A DNA stretch of 64,000 bases from an uncultured Collinsella sp. (GTDB taxonomy: Bacteria > Actinomycetota > Coriobacteriia > Coriobacteriales > Coriobacteriaceae), in assembly GCA_958418185.1 (NCBI GenBank), contig CATZEP010000002.1, forward strand, positions 1 through 64,000, written 5' to 3'. Shown here piece by piece: positions 6,704 through 13,914 of this stretch (within the stretch, counting starts at the first letter, position 1; each line of letters opens with the position of its first letter). Both the position numbers and the translations under genes were made by a program. The notes beneath the pieces are model-generated. The model had not been told where the DNA came from, did no database searches, and worked only from the letters and a program-made list of their open reading frames with translations.

Positions 6704-7621
6704 CTATTTTTGAAAAAGTTTGCAGGCATTTTCCCAAGCTGCTCGCGCGATTGCCTCAGCATCCTCGCCAGTACGATCGACACGGTCGTTGACCAGCGTG
6801 TTTGCCGTGATAGAAATCATTGCCGGCTCGCACTCAAGACCACGAATGGGCTCCGGCGCCATATACGGGCAATCCGTCTCGAACAAAATGCGATCGAGCG
6901 GGGTTGCCGCAAATGCCTCACGCACGTCGTCGTTGCGCTTAAAGGTGGCCGCGCCACCATAGGCGATATAGCAGCCCAAACCCACAAAGCGTTCCATCGT
7001 GGCGCGATCCTCGCCAAAGCAGTGCAGCACGCAACCGGCCTGAGGCACACCCATCTCGCGCAGCACGTTGTACGCATCCATATGCGAGGTGCGCCCATCA
7101 TCTGTGTCCTCGTGGCGCAGATGCAGCTCTACCGGCGCGTTACGGCGCACGGCAACTTCGAGCTGACGTGCCATGCAATCAATCTGCACGTCATGAGGCG
7201 CCGGCGCGATGTCGTCGTCATAGTCCATGTGGTAGTCCAGGCCAATTTCGCCGATACCGGCGCACAAAGGGTCATCGAGCGCGGCAACGACCTGCGCGTG
7301 AATGTCGTCGGTATAATCCGGCGCGCCATAGGGGTGAACGCCAGCGAGATACCTGATCTGCGGAATATCCCGCATCGGCAGAATTTCGCGCACGAGCCAG
7401 TCACTATAGTCCGTCACGCTGAGCTTGTCGGCGATGGGGTCGAGCATCGTCACCAACAGGTCGACGCCCGCGGCTTTCGCGCGCACGAGCGTCTCGGGCA
7501 CTTCTTTGCCCCAAAACGAAAGCAGATGCGCATGAGTATCGGCAAGCGGTGCCAAGGGCACGGGGCAGGCGATCGTCTTCTTTTTCTTGGTAAACGTCAC
7601 GCGTTCGGCATTAGGCGTCAT
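6704..7621 (-). CDS. tatD: TatD family metal-dependent deoxyribonuclease/hydrolase
   Basis: TIM-barrel metal hydrolase of the TatD group, active on DNA ends and D-Tyr-tRNA-related substrates in some relatives. Seen here: the metal-binding start DTHAHLLSF (about 28-36), HPYGAPDYT, the conserved GEIGLDYH (about 125-132), LHLRHEDTDD, and the late metal ligand region LFETDCPYMAPEP (about 240-252). At 305 residues it is somewhat longer than the usual 260, because of an N-terminal basic leader and an insertion. ATG 7619-7621 has AGGAG 7 nt upstream and overlaps the end of rsmA by 11 bp, so it follows rsmA in one transcript. Confidence 0.93.
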   Translation of the reverse strand: MTPNAERVTFTKKKKTIACPVPLAPLADTHAHLLSFWGKEVPETLVRAKAAGVDLLVTMLDPIADKLSVTDYSDWLVREILPMRDIPQIRYLAGVHPYGAPDYTDDIHAQVVAALDDPLCAGIGEIGLDYHMDYDDDIAPAPHDVQIDCMARQLEVAVRRNAPVELHLRHEDTDDGRTSHMDAYNVLREMGVPQAGCVLHCFGEDRATMERFVGLGCYIAYGGAATFKRNDDVREAFAATPLDRILFETDCPYMAPEPIRGLECEPAMISITANTLVNDRVDRTGEDAEAIARAAWENACKLFQK

Positions 7622-8471
7622 GGATTAGCTCCTGGGCCAGGCGGACAAAGTCGGCAACATCAAGCGTTTCGGCGCGCGTGGTGGGTGCGATACCGCAAGC
7701 CTCAAAGGCAGCATCGAGCACGTCCTTGGCAAAGCCGTTGGCGCTCATGGAATTGCGGATGGTCTTGCGACGCTGAGCAAATGCAGCATCAATCACGCGG
7801 GCCACAAACTCGCGATCGAGTCCTTCGGGCACCACGCCGTCAACACGGTCGATACGCACGACGGCCGAGTCCACGTGCGGCGCCGGCATAAAGCAACGCG
7901 GCGGCACCTCAAAGCGACCCGTAACCTGCGCATACAGGCCGAGCTTTGCTGTATAGCCACCATAGGTCTTGTTACCCGGCACTGCAGCAATGCGATCGGC
8001 AACCTCCTTTTGAACCATGACGACGGCGCGCTTGAGCGCAGGCATCGTCTGGAAGAACTGCAGGATGATCGTCGCCGCCACGTTATAGGGCAGGTTCGCG
8101 ACAAATACCGTCGGCTCACCGCCCGCAGCCTGCTCAATCTGCTCCGGCGTTACCCTGAGCGCATCGCCCATGATAAAGCGGAAGTTGGCGTAGTCAGCGG
8201 CGTGGGCATCGAGCACCGGCTCGAGCTCGGAATCGGCCTCGATCGACGTGACACACGCCGCCTCCTGCAGCAGCGCAAGCGTAAGCGTGCCAACGCCCGG
8301 GCCAACCTCGAGCACGCGCTCATCGCCCGCAAGCTCGGAAAGCTCGCAAATGCGCTCAATTACATGGTTGTCGATCAGGAAGTTCTGGCCCAGGCGATGC
8401 TTGGTCGCAAGGCCAAACTCCTCCAGCAGCTCCCTTGTTGCCGTGGGGTTTGCCAAAGGCGAAGTTGTCAT
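7611..8471 (-). CDS. rsmA: 16S rRNA (adenine1518/1519-N6)-dimethyltransferase
   Basis: Dimethylates A1518 and A1519 in the 3' hairpin of 16S rRNA with S-adenosylmethionine (KsgA). Family marks in the 286-residue product: the N-terminal KHRLGQNFLIDNHV (about 24-37), the SAM motif EVGPGVGTLTLALL (about 55-68), and the catalytic NLPYNVAA (about 124-131). AAGGAGG precedes the ATG at 8469-8471. The rsmA-tatD pairing is common in Gram-positive bacteria, and the genes overlap here. Confidence 0.97.
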   Translation of the reverse strand: MTTSPLANPTATRELLEEFGLATKHRLGQNFLIDNHVIERICELSELAGDERVLEVGPGVGTLTLALLQEAACVTSIEADSELEPVLDAHAADYANFRFIMGDALRVTPEQIEQAAGGEPTVFVANLPYNVAATIILQFFQTMPALKRAVVMVQKEVADRIAAVPGNKTYGGYTAKLGLYAQVTGRFEVPPRCFMPAPHVDSAVVRIDRVDGVVPEGLDREFVARVIDAAFAQRRKTIRNSMSANGFAKDVLDAAFEACGIAPTTRAETLDVADFVRLAQELIHDA

Positions 8472-8503
8472 AGTTGCCTCCTTAGCATGGTGGCGGCGTC
8501 TTG

Positions 8504-8541
8504 AAACAAAAGGGCATGGACCGTTGCGGCCATGCCCTTAC
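8504..8541 (-). terminator. Terminator of metG
   Basis: Minus-strand stem AAGGGCATGG/CCATGCCCTT with loop CCGCAACGGT, followed by TTGTTT. Located between metG and rsmA. Confidence 0.75.
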
Positions 8542-8576
8542 ATCTAAACAGCAAATTGCCGATATGGCGCGGCGTC

Positions 8577-10178
8577 TTAGCCCAGACGCGGGAACAGCGG
8601 CTCACCCTTCTCAACGGGCTGACCACCGGCAAGCAGGCCCCAAGCGCAAATGCCCTTGAGGTCGTCGCTCGCGGCCTCGTCCTCGCAGGACAGGCGGCGC
8701 AGGGCTTCGGCAGAAGTCTGGGGCATGAGCGGCATCAGCAGGTGAGCGGCAATGCGGATGGCCTCGAGCAGGTTGTAGATCACAAATGCCAGCTCGTCGG
8801 CCTTGGCCTCGTCCTTGGCAAGCGCCCAGGGCTCAGAGTCCTCGATGTAGTGGTTGGCGGCGTGAATGAGCTCCATGACCTCGTCCTTGGCTCCACCGTA
8901 ATCGAGCACGTCCATCTTGGCCATGTAGCGCTCGACCAGACCATCGGCGATCTTTGCCAGCGGATTGTCAAACGCATCGAACGATGCGGGCTTGGCGGGC
9001 GCGCAACCGTCAAAGTACTTGCCGCTCATGTTGAGCGAACGCGAGATAAGGTTGCCCCAGCTGTTGGCCAGGTCGGCGTTGTAGACCTGCTCCATGCGAT
9101 CGAAGCTGATGGCACCGTCGGTGCCGGGGACGACGTCGGTCATGAAGTAATAGCGATAGCCCTCGACGCCCAGCATGTCGATAACGTCCTGCGGAGCGAT
9201 GGCGTTGCCGCGGCTCTTGGACATCTTCTCGGCCTTGCCGGTCTCGGCATTGCGCACGGTCAGGAAGCCGTGGGCAAAGACGTGCTCGGGCAGGGCCTCA
9301 CCGATGGCCATGAGCATGGCGGGCCAAATGACGCAGTGGAAGCGGATGATGTCCTTACCCACGATGTGGAACTGCGCGGGCCAACGATAGGCCAGCTCGG
9401 CGCGCGCCTCGTCGGTGTCGACGCCGTAGCCGACGGCCGTCATATAGTTGAGCAGGGCATCGAACCACACGTAGGTCACGTGGCCCTCGTCAAACGGGAC
9501 CTGAATGCCCCAGTCAAAGCTCGTGCGGCTCACGGAAAGATCGTTAAGGCCGCCCTCGACAAAGCTGCGCACCTCGTTCATGCGGAACGCAGGCTCGACA
9601 AAGTCAGGGTGCTCGTCGTAAAGCTTGAGCAGCTTGTCCTGGAAGGCGGAAAGCTTAAAGAAGTAGGACTCCTCCTGCACGCGCTCAAGCGGACGGTGGC
9701 AGTCGGGGCACAGGTGCTGGCCGACGCTGCCGTACTCCTCGTCGCCCTTCTGGACCTGCGTATCAGTGAAGTAGGTCTCGTCAGGCACGCAATACCAGCC
9801 GTCGTAGCTGCCCTTATACAGGTAACCGGACTCCTTCATGCGCTCCCACAGGTACTGCACGGCATGATGCTGGCGCGGCTCGGTGGTGCGGATGAAGTCG
9901 TCGTTGGAAATCTCGAGCTTGCTCCAAAGCTCCTTGAAGTGCGGAGCCTGGCTGTCGGTCCACTCCTGCGGCGTCATACCATGCTTGGCTGCGGCCTCGG
10001 CGTCCTTCTCGCCGTGCTCGTCCATGCCGGTCAGGAACTTGACGTTATAGCCGGTGGAGCGGCGATAGCGAGCCTGAACGTCGGCGATGATGGTGGAATA
10101 AGCCGTGCCCAGGTGCGGATCGGCGTTGACGTAGTAGATGGGCGTCGTGATAAAGAACGAAGGCTTGCTTTGATCCAT
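8577..10178 (-). CDS. metG: Methionine--tRNA ligase
   Basis: Class I synthetase charging tRNA-Met and the initiator tRNA. The 533-residue protein has the HIGH-equivalent signature in PIYYVNADPHLGTAYST (about 13-29), a single CPDC zinc-knuckle pair (CPDCHRPLERV), and the KMSKS loop EKMSKSRGNAIAP (about 320). It ends after the anticodon-binding helical domain and lacks the C-terminal tRNA-binding (OB-fold) extension found in many longer MetRS proteins. ATG at 10176-10178 follows GGAGGACAAACCCC, a good ribosome site. It lies between rsmI and rsmA with its own terminator at 8504-8541. Confidence 0.97.
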   Translation of the reverse strand: MDQSKPSFFITTPIYYVNADPHLGTAYSTIIADVQARYRRSTGYNVKFLTGMDEHGEKDAEAAAKHGMTPQEWTDSQAPHFKELWSKLEISNDDFIRTTEPRQHHAVQYLWERMKESGYLYKGSYDGWYCVPDETYFTDTQVQKGDEEYGSVGQHLCPDCHRPLERVQEESYFFKLSAFQDKLLKLYDEHPDFVEPAFRMNEVRSFVEGGLNDLSVSRTSFDWGIQVPFDEGHVTYVWFDALLNYMTAVGYGVDTDEARAELAYRWPAQFHIVGKDIIRFHCVIWPAMLMAIGEALPEHVFAHGFLTVRNAETGKAEKMSKSRGNAIAPQDVIDMLGVEGYRYYFMTDVVPGTDGAISFDRMEQVYNADLANSWGNLISRSLNMSGKYFDGCAPAKPASFDAFDNPLAKIADGLVERYMAKMDVLDYGGAKDEVMELIHAANHYIEDSEPWALAKDEAKADELAFVIYNLLEAIRIAAHLLMPLMPQTSAEALRRLSCEDEAASDDLKGICAWGLLAGGQPVEKGEPLFPRLG

Positions 10179-10247
10179 GGGGTTTGTCCTCCAGAAAAAC
10201 GTTGCATACAGGGGATGATTCTAGCGCAAGGGCTGGATATCCTCCAT

Positions 10248-11126
10248 CTATTGCATATCGAGCACCATGGCATAGACATCGCGCTTGCGGCGCGAATACT
10301 TCTGAGACAGGCGCTTGGCCACCGCAGAGGCGGGCTCCCCCTCCTCGAGCGCGGCGCGGATATCCTCGCGCAGGGCCTCGTCGGGATCCGCTGCCGCGGC
10401 GCCAACCGGTACGATGCCAGCCTCCTCGTCCTCGCTCGGCGGCGCGATGACCAGCGCAATCTCGCCCTTTACCTCGCCGCGAGCACGCAGCTCCTCGGCG
10501 AGCTGGGCAGCGGGCCCGCGCAAGACCTCCTCGTGCAGCTTGGTGAGTTCGCGGCAGACGGCAACCTCACGCTGGGGAAAGACCTCCGCCACGGCCTCGA
10601 GCGTCGCCACGATGCGATGTGGAGACTCGTAGAAGATGAGCGCGCCGGGCACTACGGCAAGGCGCTGCAAACGACGCACGCGGTCGCCGTGCTTTCGACC
10701 CAAAAAGCCCTCGAAGAAAAAATGCTCGCAGGGAATGCCGGACGAAACGAGCGCCGTGACGCAAGCAGAGGGCCCGGGGATAACTTCGACGGTCACATCG
10801 GCCTCACGCGCTGCCTCGACCAGCACCTGGCCGGGGTCGGACACACTCGGCATGCCGGCGTCCGAGGCAAAGGCGAGGGTCTCCCCCGCCAGCAGGCGGT
10901 CGACCAGGCCGGCGGCGCGACTGGCGATCACATTCTCGTCGCAACGGACAAGCGGCTTGGAAATGCCCAGGTGCATCAGCAGCTTTGACGTCACACGCGT
11001 GTCTTCGCAGCAAATGGCATCGGCGGCGGCAAAGGCCTCGCCAACGCGCGGGGACAGGTCGCCCAGGTTGCCGATGGGCGTGCCGACCACATAGAGTTTG
11101 CCCGTATGGGCGCTGTTTTGCGTCAT
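10248..11126 (-). CDS. rsmI: 16S rRNA (cytidine1402-2'-O)-methyltransferase
   Basis: Adds the 2'-O-methyl group to C1402 of 16S rRNA in the decoding centre. The 292-residue product shows the tetrapyrrole-methylase-like fold: LYVVGTPIGNLGDLSPR at the N-terminus, ADAICCEDTRVTSKLL (about 35-50), SDAGMPSVSDPG (about 87-98), VIPGPSA, and FEGFLGRK. The C-terminal tail (AKRLSQKYSRRKRDVYAMV) is the small helical domain typical of longer RsmI proteins. It starts 6 bp after the stop of the glycosidase-like gene, implying cotranscription. Confidence 0.95.
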   Translation of the reverse strand: MTQNSAHTGKLYVVGTPIGNLGDLSPRVGEAFAAADAICCEDTRVTSKLLMHLGISKPLVRCDENVIASRAAGLVDRLLAGETLAFASDAGMPSVSDPGQVLVEAAREADVTVEVIPGPSACVTALVSSGIPCEHFFFEGFLGRKHGDRVRRLQRLAVVPGALIFYESPHRIVATLEAVAEVFPQREVAVCRELTKLHEEVLRGPAAQLAEELRARGEVKGEIALVIAPPSEDEEAGIVPVGAAAADPDEALREDIRAALEEGEPASAVAKRLSQKYSRRKRDVYAMVLDMQ

Positions 11127-11132
11127 ATCAAC

Positions 11133-12194
11133 CTATTCAATCATGCCGCGCTCGAGCGTACCGAGTGCCGCGCGGGCGTCCCATGCTGCAATGCGCTTCT
11201 CGGTCTTCCACGTTTGGAAGAACCAACCGGCAGCCGGCGCAAACGAAGCCAGCTGGTTGGCGATAAACACGCGCTCGTAGGCATTGCGGCCCTCGGGCGT
11301 AACCGACGAGTTGGCAAAGATCGCCGCGCCCGACCATTCGCCCACCAGCACGGGGAACCCTGTCGAGATCGCTTCTTTAAGCTCGCGCTTGTTACGCGAA
11401 ATCGCCGTCGCCAGCCCGCGGGGGCTCGTGATGTCGAGCGCATACTCGTCGCGGTAATGGTACAGGTGAAGGTCCATGTAGACGTTCTTGTACTTGGCAC
11501 CGCGCATAAAATGCTTCCACTCGCTGGGATGCCCCGAAGACGAGAAGACGACGATCTTATCCTCGGGCATATACGAACGGACGAGCTCGTAGGCATCGCG
11601 ATAGAAATTGCGCAAGTAGTGGGCCGGAATTCCATCCGTCATGGTAAAGAGGCTCTTGCGGACGCTCATCTGCGGCGTGTCCAGCAGCTCAATGCCCAGC
11701 AGGCTCTCGGCCTCGCCGTAGCGATCGGCCAAGCGCTCGAGCACGTCGAGTGCGACATGACGGCCGTTGGTGGACGAATGCCACTCGGCAACAGCCTCCG
11801 GCGTGGTGGGCGAATCGTTGGAATCGCCCTGGCCACCGGGCACCATCGCCAGATCGAGCAGTACGCGGATGTCGTACTTGGCAGCCCACTCAATTGCACG
11901 GTCGATGTAGTCGACAACCGAGATGTAGGACGCATCGGCCTCCTGCGAACCAAAGGCATACCAGGGCACCGGCAGACGCACGGCATTGAGACCGATCTGC
12001 GCCATGCGGCGAAAATCGTCCTCACTCACAAACGTCTCGTAATGACGGCGCATGCGCTCGTTATAGGCGGCGGTGCCCATGGCCTCCTGCAGCTCGGCCG
12101 CGTTGGATGCACCGGTCGCCGCGTATAGCGACGGGGTCACCCAAGGCTCGGGAATAAACCAGCCAGAGAGATTAACGCCGAGTATCCTCTCCAT
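11133..12194 (-). CDS. GH5-like glycoside hydrolase fold protein with altered catalytic acid
   Basis: The 353-residue protein resembles cytoplasmic members of glycoside hydrolase family 5, in the exo-beta-glucanase style. It shows GVNLSGWFIPEPWVTP at the N-terminus, GLNAVRLPVPWYAF (about 70-83), a strand RVLLDLAMVPGGQG, and the nucleophile region VLVGEWSGA, where the Glu of GEWS fits the family nucleophile. The acid/base motif normally reads N-E-P, but here the segment is GIELLDTPQ, with Asp-Thr in place of Asn-Glu (codons GAC ACG near 11680). The catalytic acid therefore seems to be missing. There is no signal peptide, so it acts inside the cell if at all. ATG 12192-12194 follows AAGGGGG. 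A longer upstream frame looks spurious. Confidence 0.8.
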   Translation of the reverse strand: MERILGVNLSGWFIPEPWVTPSLYAATGASNAAELQEAMGTAAYNERMRRHYETFVSEDDFRRMAQIGLNAVRLPVPWYAFGSQEADASYISVVDYIDRAIEWAAKYDIRVLLDLAMVPGGQGDSNDSPTTPEAVAEWHSSTNGRHVALDVLERLADRYGEAESLLGIELLDTPQMSVRKSLFTMTDGIPAHYLRNFYRDAYELVRSYMPEDKIVVFSSSGHPSEWKHFMRGAKYKNVYMDLHLYHYRDEYALDITSPRGLATAISRNKRELKEAISTGFPVLVGEWSGAAIFANSSVTPEGRNAYERVFIANQLASFAPAAGWFFQTWKTEKRIAAWDARAALGTLERGMIE

Positions 12195-12432
12195 CACTGC
12201 CCCCTTCGGATCGTGCAGGCCGAACCTGCATCGTATTGCATAGGAAAAGTATCGTTTTGAGTATACCCGCGCGTGAGGACAGACGACCGAACGGTCTGTA
12301 AAGTGGCGCAAAAGCGGGAGAAATGTCTGGGGCAGGCACGCTGAGATGCGCACGCACGTCGGAAGTAAGCGCCGGAAAGCGCATCCCGTTTTATCAATCA
12401 ATAATGAGGTGCATTTTCCGCGGAACCCCACA

Positions 12433-12463
12433 TAAAAGAAAAGGACCCCTTTGCAGGGGTCCT
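12433..12463 (-). terminator. Terminator of tRNA-Phe
   Basis: Minus-strand hairpin AGGACCCCT-GCAA-AGGGGTCCT followed by TTTCTTTT. Confidence 0.8.
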
Positions 12464-12476
12464 AGTCAATTCAAGG

Positions 12477-12549
<73 letters not shown>

Positions 12550-12581
12550 ATTTGAGGTGTGCCTTGTTTCAAGGCTTGATT

Positions 12582-12609
12582 AGTATAACCAAGGACGCGC
12601 TCCGGTCAA
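12582..12609 (-). promoter_or_regulatory. Promoter of tRNA-Phe
   Basis: TTGACC (12604-12609) and TATACT (12582-12587) on the minus strand, spacer 16 bp. The AT tract AACTTTTTTCAAATT just upstream closely resembles the one before the tRNA-Arg promoters. Confidence 0.75.
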
Positions 12610-12684
12610 CCGAGAATTTGAAAAAAGTTTTTGAGCACGGCGCCAGCCACAAGGCCGACCCTATAGAACAGCACGTTAGAGACA

Positions 12685-13023
12685 TCAACCCACCGCAAGA
12701 AGTTTTTCGCTCAAGGCTGCACGGGCAAACTCACTTGGCGTCATTCCTTCAGCCGCCGCCCGACGACGAATCGCCTCCTTCATCCCTAGGGGAATCTTGA
12801 CCGATAGCGTTGCCGTCCCTTCGCTTGAGAGCGGAGGCCGCCCGTGCACGATCCCCCCAACGGTATGCTCGCCGTCCGGAAACCCGCCATGCTCGTACGA
12901 CTCGCACCACGCGTCAATCATTTCATCCGTTACAACCTGACCATTGGCAGCCGTATACGCCTTGCTCATCATCGACCCTTCCGTCAAGTGTTTTTTGGCG
13001 TTCGGATGGATCTCAACATCCAT
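12685..13023 (-). CDS. Ribbon-helix-helix (CopG-like) protein
   Basis: A 112-residue protein with a C-terminal ribbon-helix-helix segment: strand TATLSVKIPLGMKEAIRRRA, turn, then GMTPSEFARAALSEKLLA (about 70-107). This fold binds DNA as a dimer and is common in antitoxins. The N-terminal half (EMIDAWCESYEHGGFPDGEH) resembles the variable part of such proteins. Start MDVEIHPNAKKHL at 13021-13023 follows GGAGGAGAAG. A second start, MSKAYTAANG, is possible. No toxin gene is adjacent, so it may be an orphan regulator. A longer frame running upstream is a shadow of the DUF192 gene. Confidence 0.72.
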   Translation of the reverse strand: MDVEIHPNAKKHLTEGSMMSKAYTAANGQVVTDEMIDAWCESYEHGGFPDGEHTVGGIVHGRPPLSSEGTATLSVKIPLGMKEAIRRRAAAEGMTPSEFARAALSEKLLAVG

Positions 13024-13081
13024 GCATCTTCTCCTCCATCTTACCCAATTTCGTATGACGAAAGTCCGCTGTCGCCAATCC

Positions 13082-13441
13082 TTACGCCGGCACTTGTTGG
13101 AGGGCGGGAGGTGTAGCAAGGATTGAAGGGTGTTCCAGCACCGCCCAGGCACCGGGACAGGAACACATGCGCCAAGGACGGACGTTTTCGTAGCATACGA
13201 GGACGTTGCCGCTACGGTCGATAAAGGCAATGTCGATGGGATGGACCATAAAGCAGGTGTGGACCGAAGAGCAGCGTGGGAACGCCATGACGAGCGGCAA
13301 CCCGTTGGCAGCAATCGGAGACCGTCCCAGCATGCCGCGCAGGCGCACGGCAAACGACTCCGCCACCACAAACTCGGCAGGCGTCCAACCCAGCCTGTTG
13401 AGCGCCCGCGCGTAGGCAATGTAGGATGAGACCGCGGTCAC
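13082..13441 (-). CDS. DUF192 family protein
   Basis: A 119-residue protein. It shows the DUF192 pattern: FAVRLRGMLGRSPI, then CSSVHTCFMVHPIDIAFIDR and a terminal GNVLVCYENVRPWRM. The family is small and beta-rich with unknown biochemical function, often exported or near surface-appendage genes. The GTG start (13439-13441) overlaps the stop of the TadE-like gene (GTGA arrangement), so translation is probably coupled and it is the last gene of the tad operon. A longer frame upstream overlaps that gene and has no ribosome site. Confidence 0.82.
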   Translation of the reverse strand: MTAVSSYIAYARALNRLGWTPAEFVVAESFAVRLRGMLGRSPIAANGLPLVMAFPRCSSVHTCFMVHPIDIAFIDRSGNVLVCYENVRPWRMCSCPGAWAVLEHPSILATPPALQQVPA

Positions 13442-13914
13442 ATGACCACCCCCGGACGCCACGGGTCGACCGTCACTGCGCGCTCGTGCGACAACTGTGC
13501 CGGTGCCCCCAGCGAAACGCCGGCGATGCTGAGCGAGCTCGGCCACGGCTCGTAGCGCATGGTGCAGGTATAGGTCCTAAACGTACCGGAAAGCGAAAGC
13601 AGACCGCCATCCGATGTCGTCGTACCCTGCTCGCTCGAGACCTCAATCTGCAAGTCATAGCCTTCCATGGCATGTTGGATCTGAGCCTGAACGGTCGCGG
13701 AAGCATCGATGGAGCTGTCGTCGCCCTCCCCGCTCGGAGCCACGGCGTGCGCCAGCACGATATCGGGCACCACGCGGTCGAAGCGTGCGACCGCGCCGGC
13801 AAAGACCATGACGTTGTACACGACAAGCGCCAGAACCAGCAGGACGGGCGTGACCGCGGCCATCTCGACCGTCGCCTGGGCGCGCTCCTCGCGCAGGCGC
13901 GTGCGGATGCCCAT
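13438..13914 (-). CDS. TadE-like pseudopilin
   Basis: A 158-residue minor pilin-like protein of the Tad apparatus. The N-terminus MGIRTRLREERAQATVEMAA is a short basic leader with the conserved Glu before a hydrophobic helix (VTPVLLVLALVVYNVMVFAGA, about 20-40), as in TadE. The rest is a soluble domain with little conservation. ATG at 13912-13914 overlaps the preceding stop (TAATG), a coupled start. Three TadE/pilin-type proteins lie in this operon (with 16051-16551 and 16526-16744). Confidence 0.78.
   Translation of the reverse strand: MGIRTRLREERAQATVEMAAVTPVLLVLALVVYNVMVFAGAVARFDRVVPDIVLAHAVAPSGEGDDSSIDASATVQAQIQHAMEGYDLQIEVSSEQGTTTSDGGLLSLSGTFRTYTCTMRYEPWPSSLSIAGVSLGAPAQLSHERAVTVDPWRPGVVM

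Noticed and set aside
8532..10988. Very long open frame on the plus strand (818 codons) opposite metG and rsmI
   Set aside because: It is antisense to two clear family genes. Long antisense frames are expected from the GC-rich third positions, and it has no family features.
13082..13419. Extended 244-codon reading of the RHH gene and the 154-codon reading of the DUF192 gene
   Set aside because: The extra N-terminal parts lie over neighbouring coding sequence in another frame and lack ribosome sites.
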